Source: Coleophoma eucalyptorum (taxonomy: Eukaryota; Ascomycota; Leotiomycetes; Helotiales; Dermateaceae). From it: a stretch of DNA of 64,000 nucleotides. Numbering within the stretch: position 1 is the first letter of the stretch; every line of letters begins with the position of its first letter. The position numbers were made by a program, and so were the translations under genes. The notes beneath the pieces were generated by a model, which saw nothing but the letters and a program-made list of their open reading frames with translations, was not told the DNA's origin and ran no database searches. This document shows, piece by piece, positions 33,565-43,078 of this stretch. The stretch covers positions 310,001 to 374,000 of the forward strand of contig JALRME010000001.1 of assembly GCA_026120035.1 (NCBI GenBank), given 5' to 3'.

Positions 33565-36500
33565 ATGCAATCAATCACGCAAACAAACTCTACCAACCCC
33601 ACCAGATGGCCCGACGCTTTCCCATGTGGGATTGGTCAATCCAAAGACGCAGAAGTTGTTCCTAGCCGGCACTACTCTTACCAATCTCTCTCGGTTGAAG
33701 GCTCTATTCGCCTGCTTGTCCTTAAAGCCCACAAGGCGCATGATACCGAACTATATGGTGAGCTTATTGACTATCCCATTCAAGAACTCAAAGGCGACAC
33801 ACATTGCTATGAGGCGCTGTCGTACGTATGGGGTGAACAGAAAACGCCCGAGTTTATATGGATCGGAAGCCGCAAATTACATGTTACAGCGAACCTACAT
33901 ACAGCCCTATTGCAACTACGAGATCAGTATTTTGACCGTGTTATATGGGTCGATGCAATTTGCGTTGATCAGGCGAACGATGAGGAGAAGGCGAATCAGG
34001 TGCAGTATATGGCCAATATCTACAGCAAAGCGAAATCCGTCATTATCTGGCTTGGTGAAGCGGCGGAAAAATCCGACAAAGCAATGCAATGCTTGTCTGA
34101 TGCAGCAAACGATGACAGCTCCCTAGAAACTTATAGCGATGGAGAATTACGAGCTATACGTGAGCTCCTATCAAGACAATGGTTCGAGCGCATTTGGGTA
34201 GGTTTCAAGTTCTGATGACTGTATTTCGGATTGCTTAACCTTTTCGTGCAGGTGCTGCAGGAAGTTGCCGCTGCTCAACATATCATCATTGTATGTGGTA
34301 CTGTAACGATCGATGGTTACGCCTTCTGCTTGGGACTACAGGCTCTACATAAGAGTGGTGACATCTCGGATTTACAAGGCCCTTTAGGTTCGATCGTCTA
34401 TCTCATCAAAGGATCAATTTTCCGTCCGCGAAGGGCACTCCATATTAATATAAGCCAAGCATCTGAGCCTTTTTCTCTAAATATTCGACCGCTCGGAGAG
34501 TTGTTAGATATGTACCGAAACCGCAAGTCTACAATACAACACGATCGGATTTATGCTTTACTTGGGATGTGTTCTGAGGGTATTGCCGCTGGTCTAGTAC
34601 CTGACTATAAAGTGCGTTGGGATACACTATTCCGCAATCTGATGCAGCTCGTCTTTGGTCAGCGAGCCCTTGTCCAGATTTTCAATGCAGATATCGCAAT
34701 AATCCGAAGCAAAGGCCGAATCCTTGGCCATATATCTTCCATCCAAGGCGATGATTACGATTATGACAGACAGACACTAGAGATCACGTCTTGGAGCGTG
34801 GAGACAAAATCAATATATCGAGAGAAATGGAAAATTCAGACATCAGCCGAGCCTGTCCATATTAATGATGTTGTGTGTATCCTAGAAGGATGTCACAAAG
34901 TCGTTGTCATCAGGGCAAAGGACGACTATTTTTCTGTAATAACCACGTCAGGGCAACTGAACTCTCTCCGTATTCGAGATTCACAAGTCGGAGAAACTGA
35001 GAACATTCATGAGTTGTTGCTGGTCTGGAATTGGAATGAAAATCGAGAAACTCTTCCCATGAATATGGATGCCGTAATGACAACGACTGATGCCTCGCTA
35101 GGACAAACTTCATCTATGAGACATGAAGTGAACGCCAATACGAGGTTTGAGGCCGTTGCATATGTGCTCACAAGCGCATGCGTGAACACGGAGGCACAAG
35201 CACGGCTCGTAGCACTCCGCGAGGCGTATGAAATGGCTCCAGACGCAAATCTTGTGTCGAAATTGGAATGTCTGATGGGGATTGTTATTATATACACAAG
35301 AATGAATCGCTTGAAAAACGCTGAGCAATTGTACAGGAAGTTGTACTTACAAGCCAAGGAAGTATTGGGGCAGAACTGGTTATCCAGAAGTTTATCAAGC
35401 TGGTTGTCAGTATTCCCGACTGATAAACAGCCAGAGAAGGGGAAGGTATTACAAGCCTTAAAGGCAATAACGGAAGACGGCTGCGAAAAGACACGGCGAA
35501 GGGCCCAAGTGGACCGCGTATTAATCGATTTGGCGACCGCAGACACTACAGAAGCCATAAAACTATTGCTTGATCTCGGCGGAAGCTTGGTTTACATCCC
35601 TGAAGAGTTGATGGTAACTGCAGCAAGGAACAGTGAAACTGGGGCTGAGTTGGTGACAATTTTATTAGAAAGGCAAGGCGGCCGAGTTCTTATCACCGAG
35701 GAGGTGGTCAAAGCAGCAGCAGGCAACTATGAACAGGGACATGAGGTCATGACGTTGCTCTTGATGAAGCGGGGAGGCCAGGTTCAGATCACCCAAGTCT
35801 TGGTCATGACCATAGCAGAGAGATTCAGCCCGGATATAATGGCCTTGCTTCTTAAACAGCAAGGAGACCAAGTCCAGATTGATGAAGACGTGGTCGAGGC
35901 GGCAGCAAACAACCAGCATGGACCAAGCATGATGACATTGCTTCTTGAAGCACGGGGAGATCAATTCTCGATCACCCAAAACATATTCACGACTATAGCG
36001 AACAGATTTGACGAGAACGTTATGGGATTTCTTCTTGAAAAGCAGGGAGGCCAAGTCCAAATTACCGAAGACATGGTCAAGGCTGCTGTATGGAATCGAA
36101 ATAGAGGCCAGGAGGTGATGGAGCTGCTTTTCAAGAAGAAGGGAGATCAAGTCAAGATCACTCAAGGCATGATAACAACTATAGCAAAGAAATGTAACCA
36201 GCATGTGATGGCCTTGCTTCTTGAAAAGCAGGGAGACCAAGTCCAGATCAGTGAAAGCGTAGTAATAGCGGCAGCAGGCAACTATAAGCATGGGCAAGAG
36301 GTGATGGAGCTGCTTTTAATGAAGAAGAGAGACCAAGTCAAGATCACCCAAGACATGATAACGACTATAGCAAGGAGCTTTAGCCGGGATATAATGGCCT
36401 GGTTTCTTGAAAAGCAGGGAGACCAAGTCCAGATTAGTGAAGACGTGGTTATAGCGGCAGCTGGCAACTATCAGAATGGGCAAGAGATGATGGCATTGCT

Positions 36501-39081
36501 TCTTGAAAAACGGGGAGACCAAGTGCAGATCACCGAAAAAGTAGTTAAGGCTGCTATAGAGAACATTTCAGGTGGCCAGGAGGTGACGAAGCTACTTTTA
36601 AGGAAGAAGGGAGACCAAGTCAAGATCACCCAAGACGTGGTAACAACTATAGCAGAGAGATTCGACCAGGATGTGATGGCGTTACTTCTTGAAAAACAGG
36701 GAGACCAAGTCCTGATCAATGAGAACGTGGTCAAGGCAGCAGCAGGCAATAATAGGCAGGGACTAAAGGTAATGACATTGCTCTTGAATACACGGGGAGG
36801 CCAAATTCAGAACACCCGAGACTTGGTAACAACTATAGCAGAGACATTTGACCAGGATGTGATGGCATTACTTCTTGAAAAACAGGGAGACCAAGTCCAG
36901 ATCAATGAAAACGTAGTCAAGGCAGCGGCAGACAACTCTAAATATGGGCAAGATATAATGGCATTGCTTCTCAAAGAACGGGGAGACCAAGTCCAGATCA
37001 CTGAGGACGTCGTTAAGGCGGCAGCAGGAAACTATGGGCAGGGACTAAAATTAATATCATTGCTCTTGAAGAAGCGGGGATACCAAGTCCAGATCACCGA
37101 AAACGTAGTCAAGGCGGCAGCAGGCAACCCTAAGCATGGACAAGAGGTGATGGAGCTACTTTTAAGGAAGAAGGGAGACCAAGTCAAGATCACCCAAGAC
37201 ATGGTAACGACTATAGCAGAGACATTTGACCAGGATGTGATGGCGTTATTGCTTGAGAAACAGGGAGACCAAGTCCAGATCAATGAAAGCGTAGTTATAG
37301 CGGCAGCAGAAAACTCTGAGTATGGACAAGAGGTAATGGCATTGCTTCTTAAAGAACGGGAAAGCCAAATCCAAATCACTGAAGACGTAGTCAAGGCGGC
37401 AGCAGGTAACTATGGGCAGGGACTAAAATTAATGTCATTGCTCTTCAAGAAGCGGGGAGATCAAGTCCAGATCACCGAAAACGTGGTCAAGGCTGCTATT
37501 GAGAATCCGTCAAGTGGCCAAAAGGTGATTGAACTACTTTTGAGGAAGAAGGGAGACGAGGCCAAGATCACCGAAGGTGTTATGACGCTTATCGCAGGAA
37601 GGTTTGATGCTCACGCGTTAGAACTCCTTATGGAGAATATGGGAGAATCTGTCCATATCACAGAAGAGGTGATCAAAGCTGCTGCGTGGAATCGGGATGG
37701 TGAGAAGCGGATGATGCTTCTTTTAGAAGGCATCAAGGATGATGTCCATAATGTGGCGCTGATATCCGCTGCCACTAACGGGCATGTCGCAGTAATCAAG
37801 CTTCTTCTTTGGAAGAATGCCGTAGTAAATGTTTGTGATGAGGATGGGCAAACACCGCTTCATGCTGCTGCATCTGGTGGATATACTGAAATAGTCAAGT
37901 TGCTTCTCAAGAATGGTGCTGACTTGACCCTTGCGGACAATGCCGGGATGACCCCTTTGAATAGTGCTTCAATTAGTGGATGTGTTGAGATCATCAAAAT
38001 ACTTCTTGAGAAAGGTAGCGACTGTTTGGCTCCAGCGAATGACGGAACTACACCACTCAGTAACGCTTCATTCAATGGACATATAGAAGTGGTCAAGCTG
38101 CTTCTCGAGAAGGGTGCTGACTTAACAGTCGCGAATGAGGAGGGATGGACGCCGCTTCATAATGCTTCGTTTAATGGAGAAGTCGAAGTAGTTAAGCTGC
38201 TTCTTAAGGAAGGTGCTGACTTAACGGTTGCAGATAGTAAGGGATGGACACCGCTTAACAATGCTTCGAATTGTGGTCATATCAAAGTAGTCAAGCTGCT
38301 TCTCGACAAGGGTGCTAACTGGACGGTTGCAAATATAGAGGGATGGACACCGCTTAATAGTGCTTCGGATTGTGGTCATATCGAAGTAGTCAAGCTGCTT
38401 CTAGAAAAGGGTGCCGATCCAACCGTTGCTAATGATTACGGATGGACACCACTTAATACTGCTTCTAAAAACGGTCACATCGAAGTGGTAAAGCTGCTTC
38501 TTGAGGAAGGTGCTGATTTAACGGTCGCGAATAAGGACGGATGGACACCGCTTAATAATGCTTCAGATTGTGGTCATATTGAAGTGGTTAAGCTTCTTCT
38601 AGAAAAGGGTGCCGATATTACTGTTGCTACCAAGAATAGATGGGCACCATTACATAGTGCTTCAAATAGTGGTTATACCGAAGTGGTCAAGCTGCTTCTC
38701 GAGAAGGGTGCCGATCCAACTATCGCTAACGATTACGGATGGACACCACTTAATGCTGCTTCTGAAAACGGTCATAGTGAAATAGTTAAGCTGCTTCTTG
38801 AGGAAGGTGCTGATTTAACGGTCCCGAATAAGGACGGATGGACACCGCTTAATAATGCTTCGGACTGTGGTCATATTGAAGTAGTCAAGCTGCTTCTCGA
38901 AAAGGGTGCCGACCTAATGGTTGCTAACAAGAACGGATGCACGCCGTTAAACAATGCTTCAAACAATGGACACATTGAAGTCGTTAAGCTGCTTCTCGAG
39001 AAGGATGCTGACTTGACGGTTATGGATGAGGGCGGATGGACACCGTTAAATAATGCTTTAAACAATAGGTACATCGAGTAG
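33565..39081 (+). CDS. HET-domain protein with two classes of C-terminal repeats
   Basis: Two exons, 33565-34197 and 34252-39081 (54-bp intron inside ERIW|VLQEVAAAQ), giving 1,820 aa. Start: first ATG in frame. HET domain at about 81-240 (CYEALSYVWG, VIWVDAICVDQAN, SVIIWLGEA, QWFERIWVLQE), known from heterokaryon incompatibility, where it triggers cell death when activated. A linker of about 400 residues with a TPR-like part follows. Residues about 655-1375 are about 23 tandem units of 30 or 32 aa (ITEDVVKAAAGN or ITQDMVTTIAE ... MALLLEKQGDQVQ). Residues about 1378-1820 are about 14 ankyrin repeats (DGWTPLNNASDCGHIEVVKL). No NACHT is present. The last ankyrin repeat breaks off at RYIE because of a 1-base loss. 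Repeats are nearly identical, implying recent exchange. Likely cytosolic recognition protein. Confidence 0.9.
35590..37750 (+). repeat. Tandem 90/96-bp coding repeats (A and B units)
   Basis: About 23 units: 15 A units of mostly 32 codons (pattern ITEDVVKAAAGN..GQEVMALLLEKRGDQVQ) and 8 B units of 30 codons (ITQDMVTTIAE.FDQDVMALLLEKQG). They alternate A-B in the first third and then run A-A-B and A-A-A-B. Units 15-18 and 19-22 form two copies of one 126-codon block. Probably two-helix, ankyrin-like solenoid units. Confidence 0.85.
37751..39081 (+). repeat. Tandem 99-bp ankyrin-repeat coding array
   Basis: About 14 units of 33 codons with the ankyrin pattern GWTPLxxASxxGHxEVVKLLLEKGADLTVAN. 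Units 7-9 and 10-12 are copies of one 99-codon block (shared ADPTxANDYGWTPLN and EEGADLTVxNKDGWTPLNNASD). The 14th unit is cut by a frameshift. Confidence 0.9.
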
Positions 39082-40951
39082 TCAAGCTGCTTCTCGACAA
39101 GGTGCCAATTATATCGTTTCCAAAGGAAGAAGAGCTTGATGCTAGCCCTCAATCATAGTCGTAGATCGTGAAAACTCCACAGTAGGTGCTTTTGATAGCT
39201 ATATTCTCGAATCTTCAATCTGATTTTAATTACCTACTCGTCTTGTAAAATTATAGTATAGTAAAGTTGTAGGTCTCGCGAGTTGATCTTGAAGGGACTT
39301 GCTTATTTTACCCCATTGAATTTCCAACGGGATGTATACCGCTAAAGCTTTACGTGCTAAGCTGAATTGAATTTCTAACGGGATATATAATGTTGAACTG
39401 GATTAAGCTTAGTAGAGTATATAGATACAAGTACAAGTACTAACAATAAGAGGTATAACCCTACGTATAACCTCTAACCCTATAATCCCCCGGTAGCCAG
39501 GTAAGCCGCACGAGAAGATACCCGTTAGAGAAAGGGCAGATATGTTTGTGGAATCTGGAGGAAATTGACAAGTGGCCAAGGGCCTACAGAATAACCCAGA
39601 ATCGCTGCTATGCAGCCATCGGAAGTTTAATTGGCATCTCATTAGCCAGACTAGCGGCGCAGGCGTAGAACTAAGGAAAAGTTATCCCTTTCGTATCGGT
39701 GGAACAGTAAAAGGAATAAGGTATAACTTGTACAAGGATCTTCTAATGATTATAGAGAAGGGATCTAGCGTACCTTTTGTAGATCCTCGTATAGAAAGGA
39801 TTGTATGTCCTAACCACCTGATTGAGATATAGCTAAATATTGCTCGAGTAATATATTTGAACTAGAAGAGGAAAGCGAGTACAAATTTATAGCAATCCCT
39901 TATATCGTCCAAGGCACGGATATATCATGCCCTATGAAGTACAACATAGGCTGTGTTCGGGATACAATAGGAGTATTAGGTAGCTTGATATATCCTCGAT
40001 CGTACTAGCTCTAGTGCCTCTTTTGAACTACCTATGCTTATAACACTATATCTTTTCTGGAGAATCCCTTGCTCCAAGGTATTTAGATATATCCGATAGG
40101 ACTATAACCGATGGCTTGTACCGATTGAATGTATCTATACTTAGTCGCTCCAAAAGGTAGAAAGGGTACCTAAAATTATAACCCTAAGTAATACGCTATT
40201 TCGGTACCTTTACGTAAGCCTTGTATATAGTTATCTTACTAGAAGTAATAATCTATAGAAGGATAATTATCAAACAAGAGCTAGGAAGCAGTACCGTAGA
40301 CTTTATTTCTAGTTAAGTCTATAATAGTAGTAGATAATATATATTACTATATAAACTATTAACTAGTAGTTACTTAGCCCTAATTCTAAGATATATACAA
40401 TATTATATTTATCAAGTAATAAATAAGGTAGCTTATATAATAAGTCTCTCTAGCGTATACGACTTAGAGCACAGATACTTAAGCAAAATCTTAATAACAA
40501 CGAAGTCATCTAAGACATTCTCTAAAAAATATATCGAGAAGTCTATCGATGGTTTGTAAGAAGAATTCTCTCTAATCTCTAGGACGAACTTATAGACTCT
40601 AATAAGTAGCTATACGATAGCACTTAAGGCCTTAGTACAGAGTTGATATACAAGCTTCTTTTTTCTTTAGGAATATTCTTATTTTTATAATTTCATTTAT
40701 AAAAGTAAAAATAACAAAGATATTTATTACTAAAGTTAACTTAGGGTTAGGGTTACCCCAACCCTAAAATTATTTTTCATAGCTTCGAGGGCTAAGATAA
40801 GCTTACTTTCAATTGGGATTGATTCCATAAAGTAAAGTAATGTTGATATAATGTAGTGTTAAAGTAAAAAGAGGGTGTTTTGGTGGGAAGTGGCCCACTC
40901 GCTTATATGGCTAACTCACTTATAAATCAGGTTATAGATATTCTCTCTTAT
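39082..40951. other. Decayed repetitive DNA
   Basis: AT-rich, with dense TAG/TAA in all frames after about 39830, like the RIP-damaged elements elsewhere in the window. The first 80 bp still encode the out-of-frame end of the last ankyrin repeat. A TGTTGAACTGG start-like motif at about 39390 and short frames (39572-39832) may derive from a retroelement, but no domain is identifiable. Confidence 0.4.
40741..40767. repeat. Inverted telomere-like repeat
   Basis: Two TTAGGG units plus TT are followed directly by ACCCCAACCCTAA, so telomeric repeats meet head-to-head in 27 bp. TTAGGG is the usual filamentous-fungal telomere unit. It is short and could be chance in AT-rich DNA, or a trace of telomere-repeat insertion or end fusion. 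Confidence 0.55.
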
Positions 40952-41250
40952 TGTCGGTATATCATTATTGGATCTCGATCTCGACCTCGATCGAACACTC
41001 GTTCGTACTTACTACAAACACCACCTGTCTGTAATTACGTAGTACTACGAACAAGAGGTCGGATCGATGCCTACATTACGTAGCATTACGAACGGAGGTT
41101 GAATCGATACCTATTCTGGTTGTTCTACAAACAGATGAAGGTATTGATAAGACCTCCATCACACTCACTCAGAACAGAGAAAAAGACACACATTTTACCT
41201 CACGCATTTTGACTGTTATTGATACAGCTGAAATAAGAGGTATTCCAACA
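40952..41250 (+). repeat. Solo LTR, family B, with target duplication CTTAT
   Basis: A 299-bp copy from TGTCGGTATATC to GAGGTATTCCAACA, flanked by CTTAT at 40947-40951 and 41251-41255. It is nearly identical to 5274-5657 apart from that copy's internal duplication, which shows that this is the ancestral length. Confidence 0.9.
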
Positions 41251-41961
41251 CTTATCTTAAATTCTGAGAATTTTATCATAATAGTTCTTGTTGGAATGTT
41301 ATCTACAGGTCAATCACAAGTCCTAGTCACATGTTATACAGTATCATTAGCGAGAAGGTACATACCTCTCTGCCTCACACTCTCTTCAATAGACATGAAC
41401 CAATTACTTGTGAACCTTTTCTAAACCTGATTTGACTTGAGAGTCACCTATTACGTTACCTAACGCCAACCAACACTTCTATAAGTACTTTTTTATTTTA
41501 GTTATATTTATATTTACCTCGAATAAACATAACACTCTTAATAGGTTATATGTCTAATGGTGATAAGTAATAGTTATATTAAGGCTAAAGATAACAAATA
41601 ATTCACCATAGTTATCCACGATTAACCTAAACTCTAAGCTAACCCTAATACTCTTTCATTTGGTGGCTTCGTTGGCGGGATCGGGATCTTCTGGTACAGG
41701 AGTTTGCCGATGGGTGCAGAGTGCATCCATGACAATGGCAAGATCAATGGATCCACGTCAGAAATCTTTGGGGGAAAGCCTGCTGGATTGGATTTGGCCG
41801 GTGATACCCTGAACTGGGCCATTGTTCTAGAAAGTGGCACACTATCTAAATATCTTCGGCAGAGCAATACATAAGACGTGGTAGTCATAAAGCACAAATA
41901 TAATACTCAAAACAAAAAGAAGGGCCTAATGCAAGATATTTTTTCCAACGCTAGTTGTTAC
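41251..41961. other. Intergenic with a short unassigned coding-like segment
   Basis: Plus-strand codons about 41658-41840 read GGFVGGIGIFWYRSLPMGAE and on to WAIVLESGT, with protein-like composition but no start, stop or family that could be named. It may be an exon remnant. The rest is 3' flank of the UstYa-like gene. Confidence 0.3.
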
Positions 41962-43078
41962 CTAACTCGGCAATACCGCCGGTTGTTTTTCCTTTGTGAT
42001 GACTACCAATCGTCGAGAGGCATAATATTCCGCAATCCATCTCGTACTTGTTCTAAACCATTTAGTTAGATCGCGACTCTTGTCGGAACTCTCACCTGTT
42101 AAATAATCTTTCACCTGGCCGAAGTCCTTACATACTGCAAGATGAACATTAGAAACAGCCTATAGTGTGCGTATTGGATTCTTAGATGGGCGATGGTTCT
42201 TACCGTGATGGCCGTTGAATGAGTTCTCGCGGTTCACAGGCGCAGGTCTGCCGTTCTCACCACGGGGTTCAATAGCAACATCCCCCGCACACATTGCTGC
42301 TTGACGTATATAGTCGACACATGTCAAAAAGTAAGCCTCGTAATCATTTGGCTCGGGAATATTCGCCGACTTGGTCAAGACGGCAGAAAATATCTTGGCC
42401 ATGATATACTGATGAACGGTTGCGTTAGGCCTGCCAGTTGAAGTAATGATAGTTAGAAGTATCTTGTGCACTTACCACACAGTGTATCTGGTGGGTCATA
42501 GAAGTGGAATTATAAATATCATCGCTATTTGGGCCTCCTACAAAGGCTGCACCAGCTGTTTTGTGGATAAATGTCAATGCCTGCGGGCCGCTCACGAAAT
42601 CCTCCTGACTTACGTGGATACAGTGTTTCCCACTTGGCCTGAATTCTTGGGTCAAGGAACGATGTCGCATTCAGCGGCACAAAATCAGGATCGGCCTTCC
42701 ACTGTGTGACCGCTGTCGTGACTGTGTCTCGTCAGCCGAAGCGACCAGAGGCATGTTTGGCAACAAACAAATTGGGCCTTGGTTTGTGTAATCACCACCG
42801 ACCTGCCGCGGACAGTCTTCTAAGTCCGACCTTATGTCGTGCAATATTGCCAACTCTAGGCTGACGATGACGATTAACAGTCCGGTGGTATATAGCCACC
42901 AGTAATCCTTGAGGATTACGATCAAGGTCCGACCCTTTGACTGTCTCGGTGGCCTGCAACTCTCTGGCGACCAATTCTCTCCATCGGTAGTAGTTGACAG
43001 ATCAGCCTCCGGCTTTGCAATTAGATGTTCCCGATCTTCCACTCCTGCCTCGGTTTTGCAACCCGGCTTGGTATCCAT
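41962..43078 (-). CDS. UstYa-family (DUF3328) membrane protein, altered second motif
   Basis: Five exons on the minus strand: 43078-42769, 42721-42614, 42555-42476, 42408-42204, 42134-41962, giving 291 aa. Introns are 47, 58, 67 and 69 bp, each with a CTGAC/TTGAC/CTAAC-type branch site. One transmembrane segment at about 60-79 (WLYTTGLLIVIVSLELAIL), then a lumenal part with FTTAVTQWKADPDFVP, the first HxxHC motif HQIHC (161-165), and CVDYIRQAAMCAGDVAIEP. The second HxxHC is YFLTC (192-196), lacking both histidines. The C-terminus HHVCKDFGQVKDYL fits the family. UstYa proteins act in ribosomal-peptide (ustiloxin, cyclochlorotine, phomopsin-type) pathways as oxidases or cyclases. No precursor peptide, tyrosinase or other pathway gene is visible nearby. 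Loss of the second motif may mean changed or lost activity. Confidence 0.82.

Noticed and set aside
33533..34126. 197-aa plus-strand frame overlapping the HET exon
   Set aside because: It is out of frame with the clear HET motifs and has no family resemblance.
35665..37394. Series of minus-strand frames antisense to the HET repeats
   Set aside because: Their regularity only mirrors the tandem coding repeats on the plus strand.
35590..39081. CRISPR-like array
   Set aside because: Repeats are long, coding, divergent and without spacers; the genome is eukaryotic.
41962..43078. UstYa-like gene first read as a frameshifted pseudogene
   Set aside because: Four short GT-AG introns with good branch sites join all pieces in frame, giving a full-length protein.
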